Made by a program: the position numbers and the translations under genes. From contig JBMORW010000013.1 in assembly GCA_049322695.1 (NCBI GenBank), positions 1-64,000 on the forward strand: a stretch of DNA of 64,000 bases, in the 5' to 3' direction. The notes under the pieces were generated by a model. The model worked only from the letters and a program-made list of their open reading frames with translations, had not been told where the DNA came from and ran no database searches. Shown here piece after piece: positions 25,281 through 34,320 of the stretch. Numbering within the stretch: the first letter of the stretch is position 1; every line of letters starts with the position of its first letter. This DNA comes from CALGKJ01 sp049322695 (GTDB lineage Bacteria; Bacillota; Clostridia; Lutisporales; Lutisporaceae).

Positions 25281-25616
25281 ATGTTTAATGAAATACTAAT
25301 TCCGTTCATATTGATATTGATGGGTATTTATGGATTATGTACAAGCAAAAACATAATAAAGTCAATAATCTGCCTTAATATAATGGAAATTTCCTTAATA
25401 CTTTTTTTTCTTAGTCTGTTCGACATACGGGAAGGCATCGCACCCATACTGCCAAATGAGTACAGCAATTTTGTAGATCCTCTTCCTCAGGCACTTGTAA
25501 TCACGGCTATTGTAATTGGAGCATCAGTAACAGCATTGTCTCTGATGCTTAGCATAAAGATATTTCACTATTATGGAACTTTAGAATGGAAAGAGCTTCT
25601 TGAAAGGGATGTATGA
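25281..25616 (+). CDS. mrpC: Mrp-type antiporter subunit C (NuoK-like)
   Basis: 111 aa, three helices, homologous to complex I NuoK. Conserved blocks: MGIYGLCTSKNIIKSIICLN, MEISLILFFLSL with the helix-2 Glu, and the loop DPLPQALVITAIVIG. AAGGAGG precedes the ATG. The Glu in helix 2 is a proton-path residue in the NuoK family. Confidence 0.95.
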   Translation: MFNEILIPFILILMGIYGLCTSKNIIKSIICLNIMEISLILFFLSLFDIREGIAPILPNEYSNFVDPLPQALVITAIVIGASVTALSLMLSIKIFHYYGTLEWKELLERDV

Positions 25617-25617
25617 T

Positions 25618-27216
25618 ATGGATACTATGCCTGTAATTATCATTTTTCTTCCACTGCTTACTTCGATTGTGATTTACATATTTAATAACAAGAAAGCTAA
25701 TATATTGGCATTCATATCCCAATTCCTGTTAGCAGCAGTAACTTTTTTATACTATTTTAAATTCAGATCCATGGATGCTCATAAGGTAAGAATAGGCGGC
25801 TGGGATCAGTTTATAGGAATAACCCTTAAAAATGACAGTATTTCTGTATCCTTCATGCTTTTGTCCGTTTTCATCTGGCTAATAATCATTATTTACAGTT
25901 GGAACAAACATAAGGACGATACCAGGTTTTATTTTTTCCTGCTTATGCAGGAGGGATGCTTTTTAGGAGTACTACAAACAAATGATCTTTTTAATTTCTT
26001 TCTTTTTCTGGAATTAATCACAATAATATCTACAATACTTATACTCTATAAAAAGGATGGCTATTCAATAAGAGCGGGACTGTTTTATATGCTTTTCAAC
26101 ACCACAGGTATGTTGTTTTTCCTCATAGGCATTATATTTATCTATGTTGTGACAGGTACTTTAAATATGGAGGTGGCTTCCTACAAGCTTCTGGCAATTA
26201 AAGATTTTCAGTTGGTTAAGCTGGCATACATATTCATGATGTCTGCAGTTGGCGTAAAATCCGCCTTTTTCCCTGTTTTCAACTGGCTTCCCAAGGCTCA
26301 CGGTGCAGCACCTGCAGCCATATCGGCACTACTATCCGGCCTGCTTGTCAAGAGTGGCTTATATGGGTTCATAAGGTTGAATCAGATGTTTGATATAAGA
26401 GACTATATGGATTTTTTCATTATAGTCGGCTTCATCACTGCAATATGTGGTGTTATATTCGCACTATGTCAGAAGGATATCAAACAAATACTTGCATTCC
26501 ATACCATATCGCAGGTGGGTCTTATATTAATAGGATTAAGCACAATGGAAGGCATGCAGTTTTATGGTGGACTTCTGCATATATTTAACCATGCAATCTT
26601 CAAGACGCTGCTTTTTTTATGTGTCGGCAGTATCATAAGCGTATATGATAAAAGAAGAATATCGGAAATCCGTGGTGTTTTTAAAAGAATGCCATATCTC
26701 TCAATATTCATGATTATTGGTATGCTTTCTATAACTGGCTCTCCCCTGTTCAATGGCTTTGTCAGCAAAAGCATTATCAAATATAGCTTGGATACTCATG
26801 CACTTATAGATATTATGATAAATATTATCAATATTGGTACGGCTGCTTCATTCATAAAGTTTTCACAGATTTTTGCCGGACATAGTGAAGCTGCATATCC
26901 GGATGAAAACAGAAACAACATCTCCCACCTTCTGCTTTCAGCTGGTTGCGTTATTATGGGAACTTTCTATGCCCCGATTATAAAGGAGCTTTGGCATGTG
27001 GATGTTTACCATATCAAGCTGTTCACCTTCGACAAATGGCTGCTGTATTTTATAACCCTGCTTTTAGGCTTGATTATTTATAAGACTGTAGTTGAAAAGG
27101 ACTATAAAATCATCAGAGACATACGTCATCTGAATATATCCTTTGAGTCTTCCAATATAATGCTTATACTCTTCATATCAATAATGATACTATGGGGAAG
27201 ATTTGTTATATTATAA
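25618..27216 (+). CDS. mrpD: Mrp-type antiporter subunit D (NuoL/M/N-like)
   Basis: 532 aa with about 14 membrane helices, the ion-translocating antiporter-like subunit. Key features: a membrane Glu in FFLFLELITIIS and the Lys-containing helices KSAFFPVFNWLPKAHGAAPA and LLVKSGLYG, then IKQILAFHTISQVGL. The ATG at 25618 (after GAAAGGGATG) is preferred over an in-frame start six codons earlier. It is the last gene of the operon and the only large antiporter subunit present: no MrpA-like gene lies in or next to the operon. Confidence 0.95.
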   Translation: MDTMPVIIIFLPLLTSIVIYIFNNKKANILAFISQFLLAAVTFLYYFKFRSMDAHKVRIGGWDQFIGITLKNDSISVSFMLLSVFIWLIIIIYSWNKHKDDTRFYFFLLMQEGCFLGVLQTNDLFNFFLFLELITIISTILILYKKDGYSIRAGLFYMLFNTTGMLFFLIGIIFIYVVTGTLNMEVASYKLLAIKDFQLVKLAYIFMMSAVGVKSAFFPVFNWLPKAHGAAPAAISALLSGLLVKSGLYGFIRLNQMFDIRDYMDFFIIVGFITAICGVIFALCQKDIKQILAFHTISQVGLILIGLSTMEGMQFYGGLLHIFNHAIFKTLLFLCVGSIISVYDKRRISEIRGVFKRMPYLSIFMIIGMLSITGSPLFNGFVSKSIIKYSLDTHALIDIMINIINIGTAASFIKFSQIFAGHSEAAYPDENRNNISHLLLSAGCVIMGTFYAPIIKELWHVDVYHIKLFTFDKWLLYFITLLLGLIIYKTVVEKDYKIIRDIRHLNISFESSNIMLILFISIMILWGRFVIL

Positions 27217-27262
27217 TCATTTTTCATGCTCTGTTTATGAATATTGCTTTTAATGTTATAAT

Positions 27263-27304
27263 ATAGGAAACCGGTAGTTTTTACCTGGTTTCCTATATTT
27301 TTTT
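27263..27304 (+). terminator. Terminator of the Mrp operon
   Basis: ATAGGAAACC pairs with GGTTTCCTAT (10 bp), with an internal GGTA/TACC extension, and is followed by ATTTTTTTT. Confidence 0.88.
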
Positions 27305-27319
27305 AAAGGGGGTTATTGC

Positions 27320-28033
27320 ATGGATTTTTTTAGTGGCAGACTTAAGGAGCTTTCGGGTGGAAGGATACTGGATGTTGCAACTGGAGGGGGCTACGCAATC
27401 AAACGTATGATGGAATCCTTCAAGGATTATGAAAAGTTTATAGGTATTGACATCGTAGATAAAGAGAAGCTGGATAAATTTCAAGAGGGCTTTGACAAAA
27501 AAAAGGTTGAGCTCATCTACATGGATGCCGAAAACATGGGCTTTGAAGATAACACTTTTGATGCTGTATCAATTTCGAACTCCCTTCATCATCTGAAAAA
27601 CCTCGATAAGGTATTGTCAGAAATGCTGAGAGTTCTTAAGCCGGGTGGAATATTCCTTATCAACGAAATGAAAAAGGATGACCAGACACCATCTCAGCTC
27701 ACACATGTAAAGGTACATCATTGGTGGGGTAAGATAGATACACAAAAGGGCATTACTCATAATGAAACTTTAACCAGGCGGGAAATCCTTGACATAACAG
27801 ACAGAATCGGACTTGCAGAATACGATGTCATTGAATACGCAGATTTGGAGAGCAATCCTCTGGAAAAGGAAGTAATTGACGACATACACAACAGCATTAA
27901 CGTATATACCGAGAAGGCACTGGGCCTCCCTGATTATGAAGCCTTTAAAGTAGAAGGCGAAGAACTGAGGAAATGGCTTGAAATACATGGCTTTACTGGT
28001 GCTACACAGGTGATAATAATAGGCCGAAAATAA
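27320..28033 (+). CDS. SAM-dependent methyltransferase (UbiE/class I type)
   Basis: 237 aa. Motif I is ILDVATGGGYAIKRM, followed by FIGIDIVDKEKL, MDAENMGFEDNTFDAVSISNSLHH and MLRVLKPGGIFLINEM: a complete class I Rossmann methyltransferase of the Methyltransf_11 type. AAAGGGGGT lies before the ATG. The acceptor is unknown. Single gene between two strong terminators. Confidence 0.9.
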   Translation: MDFFSGRLKELSGGRILDVATGGGYAIKRMMESFKDYEKFIGIDIVDKEKLDKFQEGFDKKKVELIYMDAENMGFEDNTFDAVSISNSLHHLKNLDKVLSEMLRVLKPGGIFLINEMKKDDQTPSQLTHVKVHHWWGKIDTQKGITHNETLTRREILDITDRIGLAEYDVIEYADLESNPLEKEVIDDIHNSINVYTEKALGLPDYEAFKVEGEELRKWLEIHGFTGATQVIIIGRK

Positions 28034-28073
28034 TTGATATAGCATAAACGAATATCGAAAACATATTTAAAAT

Positions 28074-28107
28074 AAAATTGGTCATTTGGCCAATTTTATT
28101 TTTTTTA
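28074..28107 (+). terminator. Terminator after the methyltransferase gene
   Basis: AAAATTGG/CCAATTTT stem with an 8-nt loop followed by ATTTTTTTTTAT. Confidence 0.88.
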
Positions 28108-28197
28108 TAGTAGCATGTCTATCACTCATGCATATATTGCTAGTGGAAAAGCCCTTATCCCGGGTAGAGCTTCCAATTATAATAAAGGAGGATATAT

Positions 28198-28437
28198 ATG
28201 AAAGTACCTGAATTATTAACACCTGATGTAGTAAAAGCATTAGCTGAAAATGCACCATCCTTAAAGGGCATAATCAGTTCCGGAGATGAAATAGCAGCGC
28301 TTGGCTGTGGAGCACCTAGCGGATCATGCTGCCCAAAGCTGGTAAAAATCAAGAACATACTTTCATTGGTTGAAATCAATAACTATAATGCTGCATCCGG
28401 ACCTCCATTTGGTGGACCACCAGCTGCAGATGCATAA
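28198..28437 (+). CDS. Small Cys-containing hypothetical protein with Gly/Pro tail
   Basis: 79 aa, not recognised. A strong AAAGGAGG is 7 nt before the ATG. The helical N-terminal half (LLTPDVVKALAENAPSLKGI) is followed by a Cys cluster GCGAPSGSCCPKLVKIKN and a Gly/Pro-rich end GPPFGGPPAADA. The block CCPKLVKIKNILSLVEINNY is loosely similar to a block in the next gene (TCRNLPLVLKAILCDVRINI), hinting at related or co-working proteins. No modification enzymes are nearby, so a peptide-natural-product role is not supported. Confidence 0.65.
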   Translation: MKVPELLTPDVVKALAENAPSLKGIISSGDEIAALGCGAPSGSCCPKLVKIKNILSLVEINNYNAASGPPFGGPPAADA

Positions 28438-28510
28438 TAGCAAAAACCATGTTATCTTGATAACCAAGCATTACTAAACAAAGCGCAATGGTCTAGATCA
28501 TATGCACTTC

Positions 28511-28552
28511 GCTTTATAGCAAAAAGTCACAACTCTGCTTTTGCTATAAAGC
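28511..28552 (+). terminator. 14-bp hairpin with overlapping alternative pairings
   Basis: GCTTTATAGCAAAA pairs perfectly with TTTTGCTATAAAGC across a 14-nt loop. AACTCTGC (28531-28538) could instead pair with GCGGAGTT (28551-28558), and AAAGCG (about 28479) with CGCTTT (28510-28515), so the three helices exclude one another. A simple terminator for the 79-aa gene or an attenuator for the next gene are both possible. Confidence 0.55.
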
Positions 28553-28583
28553 GGAGTTATTCTTTCAAAAAGAGGTGAAAAAA

Positions 28584-29351
28584 ATGTATAAGGATGAAAA
28601 GCGTTCAGTACTAACATCTGAGCTTGTTAAAGAGCTCTTAACAAATGACAAGCTGATGAAAACCCTGTTTACAAACAATGAAAATGACTTCGTAGTTATG
28701 AACAACAGCTGCAAAGCAACTTGCAGAAATTTACCTTTGGTACTAAAGGCAATATTGTGTGATGTCAGAATCAACATTAACAATAATGGTGCTACAGATG
28801 TGGAAATAACTAAGCTTCATGAAGATAACGAGCCCTATATCATGACATTATATGAAAGTATTTTAAATAAATATTATTTTAATCAACAGGATGCTACTGA
28901 GCTTATTAATGAAAATAACATAGCAGAAAATCTGTCAAAAAAGATAAACAGTCTCAAAACTTCCTGTGAGCAAACAATAGACAGAATAAAAAGCAAGCTA
29001 GAAAGCCTAATCAGGCTTTACATACAAATGCGTGACATAGACAGCAGATACTACAGTATAAAGGAAAGAATAGCAGTACTGAAGGCAAGACTCGAAGAAC
29101 GAACAGCAAATTATGGATTCCTGTATCGACTAAAGGGCATGTGTGGAAGTAAGGCATCAAGATATATCGGCATTACCAGAAAGGGTATACTTGAGCTTAG
29201 AAATGAACTGATAATTCTGAATGAATCCTTTGAAAAAGTACAAGCAGAGCTGGAGCGCCGGATAAATGATATAAACAGTACAGAGGTGGAGCTTTTTATA
29301 CTGCTCAATGAATTGGAGAACAATATGCTGATAGAAGACAAAGACACATAG
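28584..29351 (+). CDS. Coiled-coil hypothetical protein
   Basis: 255 aa, not recognised. The frame opens at a GTG three codons upstream, but AGAGGTG is 7 nt before the ATG at 28584. Residues 1-85 are globular with Cys in NSCKATCRN and AILCDVRINI; residues 115-250 are mostly charged coiled coil (KINSLKTSCEQTIDRIKSKL, ELIILNESFEKVQAELERR). No signal or membrane segment. It lies 146 bp after the 79-aa Cys protein, with a hairpin array between. Confidence 0.72.
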   Translation: MYKDEKRSVLTSELVKELLTNDKLMKTLFTNNENDFVVMNNSCKATCRNLPLVLKAILCDVRININNNGATDVEITKLHEDNEPYIMTLYESILNKYYFNQQDATELINENNIAENLSKKINSLKTSCEQTIDRIKSKLESLIRLYIQMRDIDSRYYSIKERIAVLKARLEERTANYGFLYRLKGMCGSKASRYIGITRKGILELRNELIILNESFEKVQAELERRINDINSTEVELFILLNELENNMLIEDKDT

Positions 29352-29384
29352 GAATAAAGAGCAGCATTATACTTTATTCCTATG
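29347..29384. terminator. Bidirectional terminator between the coiled-coil gene and rarA
   Basis: A 13-bp perfect stem CATAGGAATAAAG/CTTTATTCCTATG with a 12-nt loop serves two convergent genes. It contains the stop codons of both, so it encodes the last residues of RarA (RHRNKV). Confidence 0.8.
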
Positions 29385-30707
29385 TCTTTCTTTCATAAGT
29401 GCATTAATTACTTTTTCGTATCCGTTTTCAGTCGGATAGTAGTATTTTGTTCCCAGCAATTCATCAGGAAGGTATTGCTGGTCTACATAGTTATTATCAT
29501 AATCATGAGCATATTTATACCCGACACCGTAGCCCCATTCCCTTGCGCCCTTGAATGCATCATTGCGTAAATGCAGCGGCACAACTCCTATCTTCTTTTT
29601 TTCGACATCCTCCATGGCAGCATTAATGCCTGTCAGCGCAGAGTTGCTCTTGGGCGCACATGCTACATAAATAGCAGCTTGTGATAATATAAGCCGTCCT
29701 TCCGGCATTCCTATCATGGCTACAGCATTAGCAGCAGCAACGGCTATGGTTAAAGCATTTGGATCAGCATTTCCTACATCCTCAGAAGCACAAATAATGA
29801 TACGTCTGGCGATAAACTTGGGGTCCTCTCCTGCATATATCATCTTCGCCAAATAATGAAGTGCAGCATCAGGATCAGAGCCCCTCATGCTTTTGATAAA
29901 TGCTGAAATGGTATCATAATGGTTTTCACCCTTTTTATCATAATTTACTGCCTTTTTTTGAATACATTCTTCGGCAGTATTCAAATCTATATAGATTTCT
30001 CCTCTTTCGTTTTTTTCTGTAGTCAGTACGGCTAGCTCCAATGCATTAAGAGCAGCTCTGGCATCACCACCTGAAACATAAGCCAAATGCCTTACAGCTT
30101 CTTCAGTAAGTCTGACATTATATGCACCCAGTCCCTTTTTATCATCCTTAATGCATCTTGTAATAAGCTTGCATATGTCATCTTCAGTCAAAGTATTGAG
30201 TCGGAAAATTGTAGAACGCGAAATAAGTGCGTCATTAACCTCGTAATAGGGATTCTCCGTAGTTGCACCTATGAGAACAATAGTTCCGTCTTCTACATAA
30301 GGCAGCAGCGCATCCTGCTGTGACTTGTTAAATCTGTGTATTTCATCTATAAAAACAATTGTTTTTCTGCCATACATGCCTATTCTTTCCTTGGCTTCTC
30401 CCACGACAACTCGTATATCTGCCACACCGGAGGTAACTGCATTCAACTGCTCAAAATGCGCTTTTGTAGTATTTGCAATAATTCTAGCAAGTGTTGTTTT
30501 ACCAGTACCCGGAGGTCCGAAAAAAATAAGCGAAGTAAGCTTATCTGCCTTTATTGCCCTGTAAAGCAGCTTACCAGGTGCAATAATATCCTCCTGGCCA
30601 ACAAACTCTTCTAGTGTCTCAGGTCTCATTCTTGTGGCAAGAGGTCCCTCTTTTTTCATTTTCTGTTCTCTTCCTAAATCAAAAAAACTCATCTGGTCGT
30701 TTTTCAC
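29367..30707 (-). CDS. rarA: Replication-associated recombination protein A (AAA+ ATPase)
   Basis: 446 aa, full length for RarA/MgsA/WRNIP1. Walker A FFGPPGTGKTTLA, Walker B VFIDEIHRFNKSQQD, sensor 1 IGATTENP and the C-terminal tetramerisation region with RHIIICASEDVGNADP-like sequence (here RRIIICASEDVGNADP). It acts at stalled forks, interacting with SSB and RecA paths in the known homologues. The start is GTG 30707, with GGGCGGG upstream; an in-frame ATG five codons later is the alternative. The WYL gene ends 2 bp before it. Confidence 0.95.
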   Translation of the reverse strand: MKNDQMSFFDLGREQKMKKEGPLATRMRPETLEEFVGQEDIIAPGKLLYRAIKADKLTSLIFFGPPGTGKTTLARIIANTTKAHFEQLNAVTSGVADIRVVVGEAKERIGMYGRKTIVFIDEIHRFNKSQQDALLPYVEDGTIVLIGATTENPYYEVNDALISRSTIFRLNTLTEDDICKLITRCIKDDKKGLGAYNVRLTEEAVRHLAYVSGGDARAALNALELAVLTTEKNERGEIYIDLNTAEECIQKKAVNYDKKGENHYDTISAFIKSMRGSDPDAALHYLAKMIYAGEDPKFIARRIIICASEDVGNADPNALTIAVAAANAVAMIGMPEGRLILSQAAIYVACAPKSNSALTGINAAMEDVEKKKIGVVPLHLRNDAFKGAREWGYGVGYKYAHDYDNNYVDQQYLPDELLGTKYYYPTENGYEKVINALMKERHRNKV

Positions 30708-30709
30708 AT

Positions 30710-30925
30710 TTATCCCGCCCTTTTAGCTTTTGTATAACTTGCTCCCAATATGTTTTCGACTCTAAACCTTCTAACTGATTTTTTCAAATAGCAATAAGCC
30801 TCCAATATATCTCCATCAAGCTTTATCGGTTTAATGCTTCTCTCTGTAATTCCTTTATCCGACATATAAATTATATCAATATTTATATTCTTAAGTAATG
30901 CATTACTAATGATGTACTCATTCAT
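30710..30925 (-). CDS. Stand-alone WYL-domain protein
   Basis: 71 aa, from ATG 30925 (AAAGG 11 nt upstream; an in-frame GTG at 30934 is too close to it). The sequence IDIIYMSDKGITERSIKPIK followed by LDGDILEAYCYLKKSVRRF has the I-x-Y ... R-x-I-x-P ... L-x-A-Y-C-x-L-R/K ... R-x-F pattern of WYL domains, which bind ligands or nucleic acid and normally sit in transcription factors. Here there is no HTH part. It is 2 bp upstream of rarA, so the two are probably cotranscribed. Confidence 0.75.
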   Translation of the reverse strand: MNEYIISNALLKNINIDIIYMSDKGITERSIKPIKLDGDILEAYCYLKKSVRRFRVENILGASYTKAKRAG

Positions 30926-30960
30926 AAAAAACACTGCCTTTCTAATGGGGATTCTTAACC

Positions 30961-31059
30961 TATCAGCAGATAACCGTCAGCTAACAGCTGATATGTTTTG
31001 CACGTCTTCGAAGCCTTAATAGTTCTATTAGCTATTAGTAATAAGCTGTGGGCTATAAA
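30961..31059. repeat. Heptad-arm intergenic element B
   Basis: Left arm (30961-30995): TATCAGC, AGATAAC, CGTCAGC, TAACAGC, TGATATG. Right arm (31025-31059): CTATTAG, CTATTAG, TAATAAG, CTGTGGG, CTATAAA. The arms are imperfectly complementary. The core at 31004-31017 is GTCTTCGAAGCCTT. Most degenerate copy of the family, with A+T-rich units. Confidence 0.65.
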
Positions 31060-31092
31060 ATCATTATAATACGAACACATGTTCTTTTCAAG

Positions 31093-31119
31093 AAAAAAAT
31101 CGGCAGGTATTACCTGCCG
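31093..31119 (-). terminator. Terminator after the glycoside-hydrolase-like gene
   Basis: CGGCAGGTA/TACCTGCCG stem with a single unpaired base between plus-strand arms (so a small loop in practice), followed on the minus strand by ATTTTTTTC. It lies 10 bp past the stop at 31129. Confidence 0.8.
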
Positions 31120-31128
31120 GGTATAGCT

Positions 31129-34100
31129 TTATAGAACTAAATGCCAACCTTCAACTTCATCAGAAACAATCCCTTTATAATTACCATATCCATTAAAAAA
31201 AATATTCAAATATATATTACCAGGGTATTCTAATTTACTTAATGGAATCATTATTTCCATAACATCTCCAAAGGCGAACTCTACCTCTCCTTTAGGTGAG
31301 TCTTCTCCTGCAGATATGCTTTTCCATATTAAGCCTCGTTTTATACCATCTACCGTACCACAACCTACGAAATACTCTTTTACTCCATCTCCATTAAAAT
31401 CAATATTAATACCTGCATCAGGCATTTCACTCTTAGTAATTATCGATATATATAAGTTTTCAATATCTGTAAAAGCATAAATGCCCAAAATATCTGAATT
31501 TTGGTCTTTTGAGTCTCCTACTTTATCCTCAGACAACAGTTTTATATTTTTCCATTCATTCATATTACCGTCTATATCCGGGGTAAGCATTTCAATGAGT
31601 TCTTCTGCATGGCAGTATGCTTTTTCATACTCCCCGCTGCTGTGAGCTGCTTCTGATAAAGATGCCTTTTCTAAATACTTTTGTTGTTCCTTTAACCTTC
31701 CGCTATCGATCCAATCTGCCAGCAGAGCTTTTGCCCTGTCTATTTCTTTACGTGCGTATTTATTGTTTAACAGGTAAAATATAGCATCAATAGCAGTGCA
31801 TGCCTTAGAGTACTCTTTATTGCTTAACTCAGCTTCTGCACTCTCAATGGCTTCCAACAAATCCGCATCCTCTGAAAAGCCCCTGGCATCTAACATATTT
31901 CTTAAATTTTCAAGCTTCCAAGATGATAAAAACCTGTTTTTCTCTCCTACTATTATTACTCCGTAATAAGCTAGTTCAGGCACTTCAAGGCATACACTGC
32001 CGTTCTCAATATTAAAATCCAGTTTTATCAATCCGTTTGAGTCAGGTGCAGTATAATATACATCAAGATACTTTCCCAATAATGACTTTTCTATTGGCAC
32101 CTCAACTCTAATATTATTTTTCTTATTTATTTTTTTGCTGTATATATCATAATCATAGTTAACTACGTGTATAAGCTTTGTGTTATTATTATTGCTCCAG
32201 TATTCATGAAAGTTTACCTTATCATCTGTGTCAGTATAAATCTCAGAGCCGCATAAATCTTTTATAAAGCCGGCTATACTGTCACGTCCCTCCAATGTAT
32301 TGCTTTTATAATATTCACAGCCAATTTCATCCTCAATATAGATAATTCTGCCGCTTCCGTATTGCCTATTTCCCTCTACCAGTATTCTTGACAGACTGTC
32401 TCTTTTTTTGACATTACCATTTTCATCCTTTATTCCTGTTTCTCCAAATGCGAGAATTGTACCGCCTGCTTCTGCAAAACTAAGTAACGTATTAAGTTGT
32501 TCATCGGACAAGCAGGATACAGACGGCAAAATCAATGACCTGTAGCCTTTTATATTTTCAGGCAGCAATCGATCTTTAATAAAATCATTGTCACCGGCAA
32601 AAACCACATTGTATTGCATATGCATATCACCAACCAAATTGCAAATACCAATATAGTTTTCTAAATGCTTCATTTTATCCCAGCTGCTTGCTGTTGGATA
32701 GGAGTATACCACTGCTAAATCTGCATTAGATGAAATATTATCATAAAACAACCTATTGTTTTTGATAAAATCATAATATGGCTTCATCTTATCCATATCT
32801 GCGAAAATCGGAAAATAACTGCCCTGCATTTTTTCATCAAGATAAGCGGCATGATAAGGTACATTCAAAAAACCGCCTGCAGCATATGACTCTGCAGTAT
32901 ATAGAATCATAAGTTCTGTCATATCATCCCTTATCATCATTTTTGTATTATAGTAGCTGTTCGGATATGAATATACAGGTTTTCCCAGGCTCAACCCCAG
33001 CTTATAGTAAGGGGTAGTCCTATGATACTTAGGATATTCAAAATCTATTTCAGGTGATATAAAATCTATATACTCTGCTAAAGCCAGGTTATCGGGGTAT
33101 AGATTTGCCATATTGGCCGAAAAATATATTTCTTTACCCAGGTTTTTGAAATAAGACTTCATACTGCTTATAAAATTACTATAAAAGGTAGTAATAGACT
33201 TCAGCTGATAATATTCAAAATCTTTAAAAAGCGGTATCTTACCAGACCATCTGTTACTTGGAACCTTGTATTCATCATAAAAATTCCTCCTGATGTATTC
33301 GCCATAGTCAAAGTCATCAATACTTTCTATTCCCAATGCCAACAATTCTTTATCATTATATCTGGTTTTAAGAAAATCATTGAAGCCTTCTATACAATAT
33401 TTGCAAAAACAGCCGTTTGTTTCATCAGAAACAGTTCCATAAGTGCCTACCCATTCATCAAATGTAATTCCATCAGCACCCAGTTCGATGCTCTTCTTTG
33501 CTGTATTATACAGATAGTCTCTCCACTTCGGGTTATTGGAGCAGTGATGATTATTGCCTTTATATATATTTTCAATTATATTTCTGTCGATATCAATACA
33601 TGTTGCATCAGCAAAAGGCTCATCTTTACCTTTTAAATGAAGTCCTCCGATTGTAGACAGCCAGCCCATATACTTTATACCGTAGTTATGTACAATCTCC
33701 AAATTGTATTTATAGTCTTTTTTTTCACTTTCATCTTCACTTTCCAATACAGAACCGCCACCTATAACAGTGGTATGGGATTTGCTTACATAAGAATCAT
33801 TCAAATGCAATGAAGGATCAAAAGAAAATATATCATTTGCCTTTGGAAAAACACCGGCTTCTGTTTGGATTCCCACAGCACTATCCTGTGAATTAATGAT
33901 GACGGTTTGAGTACCGGGGTCCCAGGCGACAATGCAGCCTAAGCTTTCAGATACAAACCTGACAGGAACAAAAGTGCTGTTATTGATTATGCATGCTTCA
34001 GTATCAAGTGTAACTGCTTTTTTATTCACTTCAGCAATGCTGCTGTCAATTTTCAGCAGGATTTCAGTATCACCCTTTTTGGCCGTAACAGTTCTGTCAG

Positions 34101-34320
34101 TACCACTCCATATAACCTCTGCACCTAACTCCTCAAATATCATTTTCATAGGCACCATAGTGCTGTTTTCTATTAGCCGCGGAGCATTTTTGAAATGAAT
34201 TCGCTTTCCATCAATAACTACGTTTATAGATGGCTGTTCAGATAAAGCACAGTTCATAAAACCTACCAAAGTAATCAGTAAAGTCAGCAGAGCTGTAAAT
34301 ATCTTTTTTCTTTTACTCAT
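31129..34320 (-). CDS. Large secreted protein: stalk domain plus glycoside-hydrolase-like TIM barrel
   Basis: 1063 aa. Signal peptide MSKRKKIFTALLTLLITLVG, cleavage near CALSEQ. Residues 32-150 are a copper-amine-oxidase-N-type domain (MVPMKMIFEELGAEVIW, FVPVRFVSESLGCIVAW). Residues about 180-520 look like a (beta/alpha)8 barrel of the GH42/hypothetical-glycosyl-hydrolase kind: YNLEIVHNYGIKYMGWLSTI, then SIELGADGITFDEWVGTYG with the acidic pair. Residues 550-650 are a class I glutamine-amidotransferase/beta-galactosidase-trimerisation-like fold (RSLILPSVSCLSDEQL, GGTILAFGETG). Residues 850-930 are helical and the C-terminal 130 residues form a beta-sandwich (ADTDIENLYIS-like). Substrate unknown. 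AAGGGGGAG precedes the ATG. Monocistronic. Confidence 0.75.
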   Translation of the reverse strand: MSKRKKIFTALLTLLITLVGFMNCALSEQPSINVVIDGKRIHFKNAPRLIENSTMVPMKMIFEELGAEVIWSGTDRTVTAKKGDTEILLKIDSSIAEVNKKAVTLDTEACIINNSTFVPVRFVSESLGCIVAWDPGTQTVIINSQDSAVGIQTEAGVFPKANDIFSFDPSLHLNDSYVSKSHTTVIGGGSVLESEDESEKKDYKYNLEIVHNYGIKYMGWLSTIGGLHLKGKDEPFADATCIDIDRNIIENIYKGNNHHCSNNPKWRDYLYNTAKKSIELGADGITFDEWVGTYGTVSDETNGCFCKYCIEGFNDFLKTRYNDKELLALGIESIDDFDYGEYIRRNFYDEYKVPSNRWSGKIPLFKDFEYYQLKSITTFYSNFISSMKSYFKNLGKEIYFSANMANLYPDNLALAEYIDFISPEIDFEYPKYHRTTPYYKLGLSLGKPVYSYPNSYYNTKMMIRDDMTELMILYTAESYAAGGFLNVPYHAAYLDEKMQGSYFPIFADMDKMKPYYDFIKNNRLFYDNISSNADLAVVYSYPTASSWDKMKHLENYIGICNLVGDMHMQYNVVFAGDNDFIKDRLLPENIKGYRSLILPSVSCLSDEQLNTLLSFAEAGGTILAFGETGIKDENGNVKKRDSLSRILVEGNRQYGSGRIIYIEDEIGCEYYKSNTLEGRDSIAGFIKDLCGSEIYTDTDDKVNFHEYWSNNNNTKLIHVVNYDYDIYSKKINKKNNIRVEVPIEKSLLGKYLDVYYTAPDSNGLIKLDFNIENGSVCLEVPELAYYGVIIVGEKNRFLSSWKLENLRNMLDARGFSEDADLLEAIESAEAELSNKEYSKACTAIDAIFYLLNNKYARKEIDRAKALLADWIDSGRLKEQQKYLEKASLSEAAHSSGEYEKAYCHAEELIEMLTPDIDGNMNEWKNIKLLSEDKVGDSKDQNSDILGIYAFTDIENLYISIITKSEMPDAGINIDFNGDGVKEYFVGCGTVDGIKRGLIWKSISAGEDSPKGEVEFAFGDVMEIMIPLSKLEYPGNIYLNIFFNGYGNYKGIVSDEVEGWHLVL

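Noticed and set aside
28198..28437. RiPP/bacteriocin precursor
   Set aside because: No leader-type cleavage motif and no maturation, protease or ABC export genes nearby.
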